Shown in pieces: positions 32,901 to 44,900 of a DNA stretch of 64,000 nucleotides. The notes beneath the pieces are model-generated. The model saw only the letters and a program-made list of their open reading frames with translations. It made no database searches and was not told where the DNA came from. Position 1 is the first letter of the stretch, and the number at the start of each line of letters is the position of its first letter. The DNA comes from Dendrobium chrysotoxum (taxonomy: Eukaryota; Streptophyta; Magnoliopsida; Asparagales; Orchidaceae). The position numbers were made by a program, and so were the translations under genes. The stretch lies in the NCBI GenBank assembly GCA_019925795.1, contig CM034314.1, positions 94,483,264 through 94,547,263 on the forward strand. Reading direction: 5' to 3'.

Positions 32901-35900
32901 ATGCAGGTATAGAGAGGATAGAGTAAGGATTTGCTTTGTATGGACGGCATAGATGGCCTGGAAGAATTTTGATTCATGTTGGACATGGCTAACAGCAGGT
33001 CAATTGCTCCACATGCTGCATTCCGATGAAGAGTGGCTGTCACCATTATTTCCCATCAAGCTGGCTCTCTCGCATTGGATAGTCAGTCAGCTTATGCTTT
33101 AGCTTGTGAAAACGAGAATTGGCTAAAGATTTTGTGAGACTATAAGCTAGTTGATCTTGAGATGTAACATGCAGAACTTTGGTTGTATTAAGATTAATTT
33201 GTTTTTGGATGAAGTGATAATCTATTTCTATATACTTCGTACGAGCATGAAAAACTAGGATGTTGGCAATAGCTATAGCATGATTGTTGTCACAGCATAG
33301 GTTCGTTGGTTTAGTGATGGGAATATGAAATACATTGAGTAGTCGGCATAACCAAATGATATTCCTGGTAGCCAAGGCAAATGCTCTATATTTAACTTTA
33401 GTGGAGGAAGGGGCAGCTGTAGGTTTCTTTTTGATAGTATACGAAATCAACAGTGTCATCATGGTTCGGATGTGGAGCGACAGTCAGTGCAGTTACTGGC
33501 CCAATTGGAGTTGGAGAAAGTAGAGAGTTGGTTTTTGCCATTGAAAATGAGAAGCCCAAAATGATAGTTCCATTGAGGTAGCGTAATAGGCGTTTTAGAA
33601 GTTGGAAGTGGTGTATGAATGGTTGTTGCATGTGTTGACATAGTTGGTTAACAACAAATGCAATGCTGAGACAGGTTATAGTAAAGGTATTAGAGAGAGT
33701 TTATGAGTTGACGGTAGAGTAAGGTTGTCAAATGGCTTATTTGAGTTAGGTGAGATGCGAGTTTGGGAGGGGAGTGGGTTGAATGAAGGTTTGCAATGTG
33801 TCATTCGGGCCTTACTGAGGATGCTGGTGATGTTTTGATTTTGAGTTAGAAAGAATCCTGTAGTGTTGCGGGTGATGTTTATGCTGAGAAACTGAGACAC
33901 CGAACCAAGGTTTTTCAATTGAAACTTTTGAGGACTGAAATCACGCATTACATATCCTATTACTACTGTTCTTTTGCTGATCTACTAGTGAATCTCATCA
34001 CCTTCTGCTGGCTTTTTTTGGATATCTATCTTTCTCGCTCGTTGCAAATAGGCATCTTCAAACGAGTTTCTAGGGTATTGGGATTAGAAGTTGGTGGCCA
34101 ACTTTTGATTCAGTTAATGTACAGAAGGTTTCAACAGTATTCTGTTTTTTAATATATTTTGTTTATGTGGGAAAGCATGCTTTTCCTTGACCTTTTTTGT
34201 TAGGGTTTGACCAGAATTACTATTCTGTCTGAAATAGTTAACCGTGTTACAGCAACCAAAGTATGTTGATCCTCTCAACATAACTTCCATGGCATGTCCG
34301 GCTCTACCATTATGCCCTCTAGCAATAACTGAAGCTGAGAGAGGAATACCTGACATTCTCAAACGTGTTCGAGCTGTTTTTGATAAGGTAATTGACAACA
34401 TTTTCTTACTATAATATTGAGGCACATCATTTTAAACTTCAATCATTCGGTCAACTTTTCTTGTTTTTGAAATTGCTGAGGTATTATGGTAGGTGGGTTT
34501 ACGTTACAATGAATCTGTGGTTATAAGGATAACTGGTTGCCCTAATGGTTGTGCTAGGCCATACATGGCTGAACTAGGGTTTGTTGGTGATGGTCCTAAC
34601 AGTTATCAGGTATTTGATGTTGTTCATGATATGTAAAAGACAAATGTAACTGTATTACTATCCTACCAAGGATACGGCATCAACTTTGAAGGTCATCTTC
34701 TTAGTTGTTTCTGGAACAGATTTGGCTTGGGGGAACACCTAACCAGACTAGTTTAGCTAAATGCTTCATGAATAAGGTGAAGATCCAAGATCTAGAGAAG
34801 GTTTTGGAACCACTGTTCTACAATTGGAGAAGGAAACGTCTACGGGGAGAACCGTTTGGCCAGTTCACCACTAGAGTCGTAAGCATCCTGTCGTCACTTT
34901 TCTATTACGAGTTAAATTATGTGTTTGCACTCTGCTGTTTCAGTTGGGCGAAAAACATTCATTTCTAATTGCATGTCAAATGGTTGTTAATAATGGCTAT
35001 ATGTAATATTTGCATATCCTATATTGGTTCTTTTATATTTTTATAAGCTCTATTTATTCAGATAGGGCAGTAGCATAATTAGATTTTTCTCATCCAGCAT
35101 TAACATTCTTTAATAGCTTCCAAGATACTTTCAACAGTCAATTTAACATAGAAAAAGATAAATTTTTTCTGCTAAAATTAGAATGAACAATTGTTTTATT
35201 TTATTTTTATTGTGAAGCCATATTAGTTGGAAACTTGGGATCATTACTGTTACTATCCAACATTTTTAATTGCATGCTAAGTGCTTGTTAATAATGGGTA
35301 TATGTAAGCTTTGCATATCCTGTATTGGCTCCTTAGTAAGCTGTATTTATTTAGATGGGACACTAGCAATAATTAGATTTTTCTCATCTAGCATTAACAT
35401 TCTTTAATAGCTGCCAGGATATTTTCAAAATATAGAACAACAACAACAATAATAACATGAAGCCTTTACCGTACTATATGGGGTTGTTGACCTTTACTCA
35501 AACAGCCAAAAGAAACCAAAAAAAAAAAAAAAAAGAGCTTAAAAAAAAAATTATCTCTGCCATACCTGTACACAAATCCTACCCAAATCCTGTAGAAATG
35601 GCGATCCATCCCTCTGCAACGGCGCCGAAATGTCGCTTCTCTCGTTATTTCCGCTCGAATCCCTCCTCAATAGCACTCCGTTGGCGTCGTTAAAATGAGA
35701 TGGAAGCCTTTCTTCTTCGCCTCTTCCACGCTCGAAACCCGGGAATTCCAACCGCTTCTTCTGCTTGCATATAGCCCGCCCCACTGCTTCTCTGACCGAG
35801 CCCCCTTGCTGCAAGTAGCTGCAATATCTAAAATTTAATCCCTGTTTTCTCCTTCCCTACTCAACCCCACAACACATAAATATTTACAAACAAAAGTAGA

Positions 35901-38900
35901 AAACTTTCCATGCATACGATAATCCACCTACAGGTGACGACGAGCAATATGCAGAAAACGCCGGATCCTTCGTACAACCAACAATAGGTATACATACGAC
36001 ATATCATCTGCGAAAAAAAGACAGTATATCTGCTATACATACAAGAGACCTACGCGCCTACAAGTCATCGTAGCAGAAGACAATGAATGTTATAGCACCT
36101 TTATAGTCAATCACCGTTCAATGTTAAGCAAATACATTGATCCATTATAAGCAAACACCGAATGATATGCAACAAATTTAAGTGCTTATGGGCCTCTTAC
36201 AGGTGACCCGTTGTACACAATAGATGTCATCTACGAGCAAAATGCTAAAGGACTATAGCAAATGCAAGCTCCCGCAAACCAATGTAGAAGACCCATTACA
36301 CATCCAATATGTTGTCCATGAACAAAATGCAAGAGAACTGTAGCAAACGCAAGTATCTACAAGCAATAGCAGGAGATTCGTTAGTGCACAATAATCTACA
36401 TGAAGAAAGTAATAAGTAGTGCACGACAATCTACTTGTATAAAACAATGGCCAACCAGTAGTGCGACGTCACACCACCATATCTGCAACATGTATACAAG
36501 CGGACAGAAGACGTGTACGAGCTTCCAAATAAAACACTGCATTCAAATGACAGTTGCTCACACAACTGACCGGCGTCAAACATATTCAAAAATGCCCCCA
36601 CACATGCACTATAATATGTGTACACACAGGCATAAAGAGATGTACATGCAATTAAATACCCGTATGGGCCCTGGTGAGTGTATTATGGGCACATACGCGA
36701 TGTCTAGGGATGCTGCGCGGGTTAGACAATAAACTCAAGTTCGAGCTTGATCCTTTTATGCAGGTAGATAGGAGTCGATACGGCTCGAACTATCAAACAA
36801 ATACACGGTTGCAGTATCGACCGGGATATTTGTTTTATATGTTTATATTATGCCTTCAAGTTCTATAACAAGAAAAATTCATTAATAAAAGCATACAACC
36901 AACTTGAACCTGATGCTTTGTCTGCAACTAATAGAGTCGACAGGGTTCAGTTAATAAAATGCAATTCCCAAATGCTCATAAACACCTCGATGATGGCCGT
37001 GTTGAACGTAGATTTCAACCGGAGGGGTCAATTCCAAGTAAAAAATGCTTTCTAAATATCCATGAAAATTCAAAATAAAAAAAAAAAAAAAAAATTTAAA
37101 ATATTTAAAATCGAAATTAACCATCCAAACGCTTAAAGCAAAACCCAACCACCATCCGCAACAGTTTGTCGAGGTTGACAAATTAAAAAGCACTTCAGCT
37201 TACAAAGAGCTAGTATCTGGTCGAGAATATAACTATGATTCATTCTCAAACAGTCTCTTGCCACTAAGGACGTGGCACGTGTCCTCTAACTTTCAGTTTT
37301 GCAGCCAAATGACACCGTAGGTAAACGGTTATGATCGGGGCCCTCTAAACTGGCTGGTTTGCCGCCAAATGACACCACTAAATTACAATCATGGCCAGCG
37401 CCTGTATGCTCCCCAATGGCACTAAATCCTTGAGATATGAATCAATAGGATATAATCGACAGGGCACAAAGCCCTTTATTAGCTAAGTTAGATTTAAATT
37501 TATCTCCTTAGACAAATATTCATCTCAGGTCTACAAGGTAGCTTTGGATGACGCAACCCATGGCTGCCGACAATGATCCTTCTGTCAGGTTGGGTCGACT
37601 ACCTCCTCTAACTAAGTAGACCAGAGACCACGATGGCCCGGGACGACTGAATCATGGGATCTTGATCGGGCTCATCATCACTTCCCCATCATCCGCTTTA
37701 AGTACGAGGTGGTGAAATTTTCAATTTTAAATATCAAACTTTCAAACATACCAAACCCATGCTACTACTATATGCCAGATAAACGTATTTCTACGCATCT
37801 GATTGATGACTAGCCTTAATCGAAAGTTCTCTCTCATTATCGGGAGGGGTAATTAATTATAGGGGCTTGCGCCTATAGGAAACAAGAACTCAGATCATAA
37901 AGTCCTCGCAAAATGAGGGTGAAATCTCTGTGTAGTGTCTTATCTACAAACCCAATCTGCCTTCCTAAAATTTGCCTCGGAACTTAAAGCGTTAAAACTC
38001 CCCCCAAAAGCGAGGGGAGGCCGGGGTGCAAATTTTTGGAGCCCACAGGGGTCGGCTACATGAATCCTTTTTCTCCATTGTATCCTATTAAGAGTCAAAT
38101 TCTCATTTAAATCTAATAAGAAAATGTCATTTCTAATACTTTCAACTTTCAGGTCCAGCCTTTTTATGTCTACCTTTACATTTCTTAACATAAGCCAGAT
38201 CTAATATATCTACTCTCCTAACCGCATCATCAAAAGGCCGACGTTTTATTTGACCAAACCATCTAAGGCGACTCTCTCTAATCTTATCTGCTATTGGAGC
38301 TACTCTAACCTTTTCACGTATATACTCGTTTTGCATTCTGTCTTTAAGAGTAAAGCCACTCATCTCTCTAATCTTATATGCTCATCTCTATAACACTTAA
38401 CTTAATTTTATACTTCTCTTTTAATGGACAACATTCTGCGCCATAAAGTATTACAGGTCTCATCACCATCTTATAGAATTTCCTTAAGTTTGAGGGATAC
38501 TTTTCTATCACACAATAGACCCAATGCATTCCTCCACTTCAACCATCTAACTTGAATTTTACTAATAAGATCGCCATCTATTTCACCATCACTTTGAAAA
38601 TTAGACCCAAGATATCTAAAACGTGTACTCTTTTAATGACTTGATCGCCCAAAGTCAGAATCCCCCCACTAGATCTATTACTAAAATTACACTTTATGTA
38701 TTCGGTTTTATATCTACTCAAACTAAAACCTTTAGACTTTAAGTTTGACCTCTATAATTTAAGTGTTCCTTTAACTCCCTCTCTAGTTTTATCAACAAGA
38801 AGAATATTATCAGCATTCAACTAAACAGAGAAAAAGATAATTTTTTTTATGCTGAACTTAGAATGGATATCAAATTATTTTTTCTTTTATTTTTTTTGGT

Positions 38901-41900
38901 GAAGACTTTATTAATTGGAAAATCGGGATCATAAATCTAACTTCCCAACCCAAAGTGGAGGACCATTTCTAGTTAAGAACGGCACATTGAGGATAACATC
39001 AATTTATTTTTCTCAGTATAATCATAGGTTCAGATTACTTCACTCTTTTAATAATCCCAAGATATCATAAACATGGATTCGATTAAACTTCACATTTTTT
39101 CTTAAAATAACATAGAGCTACTAAACCAGAAGAATCTACGTAGATGACCATTCACATAATTTTCAAGAACAATCTTTTTATTGGGATGAATTTTGGGGTG
39201 ACAAAAAAGTTGAGTAGCAATGAAATGCATGCAGATGTGCATGCAGTTTGTTATGATGTGATAACTTTTTTGTTTCTTTTAATGAATGCAAAATCTTAAT
39301 CTTGAACGGAGCATACAATGAGATGCATACATTTGTAGGCTATATTTTGTTTTTTATTTAAACTGTGTTAACTTTCTGAAAGTGGAGAGAACTTTTTTTT
39401 AATTATGCACACTATCATCAAGAGAATTGTTTGCGGATATGATTAACTTGGGCATTCAAGAACAAATTGTTGTGTTAGTCCATACACTTGGTCATAGCAT
39501 GTGTAATCGTGTTATTCACTTCTACTTTCAACAAACAAGAGAAATTGTTAGTCAGTATTTTTATGCTGTTTTTTAAAATGTCATTGGAGAACTGCATAAT
39601 AAGTTCATAAAAACTTCAGGTCTTCTGATTCCATGTAAGACACATTCAAATACTATATTCATGCCTTTTTTTTAAGGTACATACACAATTTCATTTATTT
39701 GACATATTGATATGTAAAAAAGATTTTATTTACATGGTTGTGGACTCTACTATCCAAAAGAATTGATATACATGATTTTGCAGAGCTCTTTGATTAGCCA
39801 GAAATATTTATATCTTTATGCCTGCATACATAATAACAACAGATGATATCACTCATCATTATTATTTCTTTTTTCCTGAAACGAGTGACTTATGATTGCT
39901 TCACTTCTTAAGACGAAGTTTACTATCAGAACTTTCATGTTAACATCACCTGCAATATCTTCAAAAACATAAAACCATCTGTACAAAAATATATTTGATA
40001 TTCTAGAGCTGTTATCCTTCATAAGGATTCTTTACTTTTCTTGAAACTAGCAACAAATGGGTACAACAGGGTGAGCTCAAATCCCAGTTAGTCACATTAT
40101 ACCTACTAGAGAATTCAATACATGACAGAGAACAATATGTGTGCAAATTATATCCAAAACCAGACTATGCTACATTATTTCCATCAAATCGTTTATAGTA
40201 TTAGACATGTCAAATTATTGAAGCGGCACAATGTAGGTATTAGTTGTCCAGATTTTATTTATTTCTATCAAAGGAATTAGATATCTCATTATTGACCATA
40301 AGTAGGGAACAACTCAAGAGTAATATGGAAATTACCATCACATAATATTGATTATATGTTAGGAGTCTTATTATGACAATCAAATAATGTTTAAAAAAGG
40401 TGTAGAAGAGAAGAAGAGAGACAAAATAAAGGAATACTTTTATACTCAAGTATGCCAAAATTTGAGCCTATAAATTGAGGGTTACAGCAGGTAAAAACAG
40501 GGAAAAAAAATTCAACCCCTAGTGTGAATTGAAAACTCAATATTACACCAGGTTTTGGTTTAAAAAACTAGTAAATATACTCGGTAGAATCTTCAGGAAT
40601 CAACCCCTATCCAGCGGCCTTCCAAATGGGGCAAATCGTGAGCTGGAAGAGGGGACAACTACATGAAACTGATAGGAAACACTTGTAGATCTCAAGTATT
40701 TCCTATCAATCTTCAGAAAACAGTGAGAATTCTCCACAAAAATCCACACAAAACCAGGAAAACAATTGATAATTTGTATTATTTGATGAAAGGGAAATGG
40801 AAGAATACCAAGATACAATTGATCCTCTATTCGAGAGGAGGATCGATCTCTCCCAAATCTCTAGACGCCGCTAGAGCCCAAAGAAAACTAAGAGATCTCA
40901 AATTTAAGCCAAATTCAAGATGCCATAACCCTAGGAAAACAAACTATTTAATGCATACAATTCAAAAGGAAATCCCTAAATAGTCCCTACATTCAAATTT
41001 CCCTCCCAAATCCCTCAAAAATCTTTCCAAAACTGCTATGTCAGAACTGGACGTGCGATCGGTTCGTATAGGGGAGGTGTAACTTCCGCCTCTATTTGCC
41101 TGGGCCAGTCCCATGTGGATCGGCTGGACCTGTCTAACAATACTCCTCTCCCAAAGATCCACCTTGTCCGCAAGGTAAAAAAAACGACACCTTCCTCCAT
41201 TTCCTCTTCATCACAAATGGTAAGAACCTGAAGAGTCTGGTCCTTACACCTTTGCCCTGGCGTATACCTCTCGTCACATCTGAAACAGGGCCCCTTCGCC
41301 CTTTTTTCTATAATTCAGTTTCTGTGAGCTTCTTGAAGTTGTCCCCAGGTCTTACTCATACAGTCTTCTCCTTCGAAGTCTCTCGAAAAGTACCCGGTGT
41401 AGGCTCCTTGGGTGCCAGAAAGGTAGTGATCCTCCTATTCGGACCTACTGAGTTGTTCCCTCCCGTCTCTCTCTCCAGGTGCCTCTGGTCCTCCACCAAT
41501 TGAGCTAGCTCCATAGCCTCGCCCAAGTCACGAGGCCTCCTTACTCTAACTGCTGCTCGGATCTCTGGTGTCAGCCCCTTCATGAAAATTCCCTCTAGCA
41601 CTGTCTCAGGAAGGCGGTCCAATCGGCTAGCAAGGTACTCGAATCTCTCCCGGTACTCCATCACTGAACCATCCTGTGTCAAGGCGAAGAACTGCTCGTA
41701 GAAGTCTCCTCCCCTGCCAGTTTGGAAACGTTCTGCCAAACCATCTTTGAACTCTCTCAAACTCCATATGGGTCATCGCATGTCCCTCCACTGGTACCAA
41801 GCCAAAGCCTTCCCTTCCAAACATAGGCCCGCTGCCATCAGTCTCTCCTCCTCCGTTAGTCCATTGATGGCGAAATATCTTTCTACCTTGTAGATCCACT

Positions 41901-44900
41901 CGTGCGCATCCTCCCCCTCAAAGATTGGCATCTTTAGTTTTCTCACCCTCGGGTCGCCTCCGTTCCCTCTGTTTCCTCCATAATTTTCCATTCTCCAAGG
42001 GGGTGATCCCCTCCAAGTGTCCCAATCATCCCTTCTGCGCTCATAACCAAACCTTTCATCAACTTCCCACATTCTCCTTTCAAATTCAGCACCTCTTGGA
42101 TCATAATAAATCCCTCTCCTTTCAATTCCAACCTCCTTTCGGTCATAATTACCCCTTTCCATTTCACACTCCACCCCTCTTCTCTCAAATTCAGCACCCC
42201 TTTATTCATGCTCCACCTCTTTACGCCTCTCCCTATACCCTCTACCCGTCTCCTCCCAAGGAACAGGCTCTAGGAGAGGTATTTTCTCTTGTTCCTTTTG
42301 AATCTCCACCTCCTAATCTTCCATTTGACTTATTGGATTAGAGTTTTCCCCGCTTCTTGGTTTGCCGGAGGATTCTCTCGCCTTTGACGATGCCGTTTTA
42401 GATTGGACATCTAGCAACTTCTGCAACATCTCCCCCAGGCTGGAAAAATTCCCATCCATCTTCTCGTGGATGGCTGAAATTTAACTTTTGACATCTGAAA
42501 GTTGACCGTGGAGATTTGAAATTTCAGTTTTTAATTGTTCGATCTCCCCTTGCAGGCGTTCCTCCAACACATTCACTTTCTTGGCCGCCATCGATACCCT
42601 GATTTTTATTGGACTCAAAAATCTGAATCTTGATTCCAAAAACAGCAAAACAGCCCCCTTCCGGTTAAAATTCATCCGCTTATTTTCTCCGAAAACTCCC
42701 CCAAACAGTCCCAAAATCTGCTCTGATATCAATTTGATAGGAAACACATGTAGATCTCAAGTATTTCCTATCAATCTTCTGAAAATAGCTAGCGAGAATT
42801 CTCCACAAAAATCTACACAAAATTAGGAAAACAGTAGATAATTTGTATTATTTGATGAAAAGAAAACGAAAAATACCAAGATACAATTGATCCTCTATTC
42901 GAGAGGAGGATCGATCTCTCCCAAATCTCTAGACGCCGCTAGAGCTCAAAGAAAACTAAGAGATCTCAAATTTCAGCCAAATTCAAGATGCCCTAACCCT
43001 AGGGAAACAAACTATTTAATGCATATAATTCAAAAGGAAATCCTTAAACAGTTCCTACATTCAAATTTTCCTCCCAAATCCCTCAAAAATCTTTTTAAAA
43101 CTGCTTTGTCAGAACTGGGCGTGCGATCGGTGCGTATAGGGGAGGCAGAACTTCCGCCTCTGTTCGCCTGAGCCGGTCCCGTGTGGACCGGCTAGACAGG
43201 TCTAACAGAAACATGTCAAACAGGGAGGCTGTCAGCTTCCAAAAATAAATTTCATCAGGGATGTCTGCTAGCTGCCAGCAGGAAAGTACTAGCCCTCCTT
43301 GCCATGCAAGTGTTGAAATAAAGCAGGGATTCCAAAGTAGAAGATAAATTTGCATTAATCCTTTTCCTTCTTGAAAATGTTCAGCAACATTCAAGACTCC
43401 CCCTCAAGCTAGTTTGTAAGCATTGTAGAAGTCCAGCTTGCCAATTATTTTTTTCAAATAGAGATATTGCAGACCCTTTGGTCTAGATGTTAGCAATTTG
43501 ATCAAAGGGAATATATAAAATACGTAGATCTTCATTTTGATTCTTTTTAATCTACATCTTCAGTTGTATCATGATAATCTGGGTTATGTGCTAAATTGAT
43601 GGCAGGCTTATTTTCATAATAGAATATCATTGGAGTCTTGATTATTATTTGTAGTTCTTCTAGGAGTAATGTAAGTCATATTAATTCACTAATCGTACTA
43701 GCCAAGGATTTGAGTAGCTTCTGCACGACTCCTTGCCATGATATTTTGTTTTTTATATGTCCATGTAATAGGATTACCCCAGACGTAAATGTAGTACCAG
43801 ATGAATATCTCATGTTAACTATAGAGTCTATCCACTTAGCATTAGTATAGGCTCCTATAATTCAGGATTCCCCTTTTAAAAGAAAAGTCCCTTCCTATAT
43901 TCCCCTTTAGGTACTTTATCCTTGGTACATAATTCATGTGTTCTTGAGGTTCATGCATGAACTCACTTACCATGCTAACAATAAGGCAATGCTAGGTTAG
44001 ATATGAGCCAAATAGATGCGTTTCCCAACCAATATTTGATATATTCCCTTATCGACTAGAGAACCGGTGCCAAGATTACTTAATTTTGTATTATAATTTA
44101 TTGGAGTGTGGATAAGTTGGCTTCTAATCAAATGAGATTCTTTTAAGAGATCTACAATACACTTTCTTTGAGAAATGGTAGTGTCAGGTTTGTTTCTAGC
44201 AATTTCCATTCCGAGGAAGTACTCAAGATGCCTTAGGTATATGATTTTGAACTCCTCAGCAAGATCTCCAAGTCAAGATCCCCTAATACAATGATATCAT
44301 CAACATACACAATTTATATGGTAGACTTGCCATCCTTATATTTATAGAACAAAGTGTAAGTCTAAGTGAACATGCAGGACCTGTTCAACCGCTCTATGTG
44401 TTTGTTTGAGTCAGTAAATAGATTTTAACTTGCATAATAAACCTATCTTCCCAGTCTTATTGATCCTAGAACATTAATATGGATTTCTTCATTCATTATT
44501 CAATTCACCATATAAAAATGCATTCTTGACATTTAGTTGGTGAAGTGGCCAGTCAAGGTTAACTGCCATTGAGAGGACTCGAATAGTTTTGAGTTTAGCA
44601 ATAGGAGAAAAGATTTTACTATAGTCATGCCCATAAGTTTCGGTGAACTCTTTTTCTACATGCATCAAGGATGGCATTCTTTGATCTCTAAGCTTTGTTT
44701 GAGTGTTGTAATTATTGCTTGAGTAAATAAATTATTATGAGCGAATAGCTCAATAAACTTGCATCGACATGCATTTGAAATGCAACAGCAAGTGTAGCAG
44801 GAGCAGTGTTGGATTTCTCTCCAAATAGCGGTTATTTATCATTCCCATTAATAGAGGGAGCAACAAGAGATGTATTGATGTTGGTGTTTTTTGTCAAGCT

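Larger units (their letters stand above)
31063..34252 (+). other. SIR intron 4 (3.19 kb), enlarged by repeats
   Basis: Bounded by CTG|GTAAAT and TTACAG|CAA. It holds a diverged tandem duplication (31470-31935 and 32300-32715) and an antisense copia remnant (33046-33948). Introns 2, 3, 5 and 6 of the same gene are only about 105-134 bp, so the size is due to insertions. Confidence 0.85.
34961..38955. repeat. Roughly 300-bp tandem duplication, second unit split by LINE and LTR
   Basis: Unit 1 (34961-35260) and the start of unit 2 (35261-35433) share TTAATAATGG, TGCATATCCT, TAGATTTTTCTCATC and AGCATTAACATTCTTTAATAG. The remainder of unit 2 resumes at about 38822 (AGAAAAAGATAA, GTGAAG, TTGGAAA, GGGATCAT, TCCAAC/CCCAAC). 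The LINE at 35436-38819 lies exactly at the break, so unit 1 shows the empty site. Confidence 0.75.
40670..43207 (-). mobile_element. Gag-only LTR retrotransposon (TR-GAG-like), structurally near-complete, 2.54 kb
   Basis: Two LTRs of 470 bp (40670-41139) and 473 bp (42735-43207) begin TGTTAGAC / TGTTAGACC and end CTATCA on the minus strand. The perfect 5-bp duplication GAAAC flanks the whole (40665-40669 and 43208-43212). A primer-binding site follows the 5' LTR and a polypurine tract precedes the 3' LTR. The 1.6-kb interior encodes only a gag-type protein (now with stops) and no protease, reverse transcriptase or integrase. This matches the non-autonomous TR-GAG class known in plants. Movement would have needed enzymes from a Ty3/gypsy relative. 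Confidence 0.9.
40355..44820 (-). mobile_element. Degenerate Ty1/copia element with its LTR split by a gag-only element
   Basis: Minus strand: decayed polyprotein (44677-43400), then a purine-rich GAGGGGGAG stretch near 43400, then an apparent LTR start near 43395. That LTR is interrupted at 43212/40665 by the element at 40670-43207 and continues to about 40355. LTR-like promoter features appear in the continuation: GTATAAAAG at about 40435-40445, followed by a CT-rich tract. The left LTR was not found, so outer limits are approximate. Confidence 0.65.

Noticed and set aside
36253..36868. Several 60-110-codon frames on both strands
   Set aside because: All fall inside solo LTR B, in a stretch of degenerate subrepeats shared with copy C, where the frames are not conserved.
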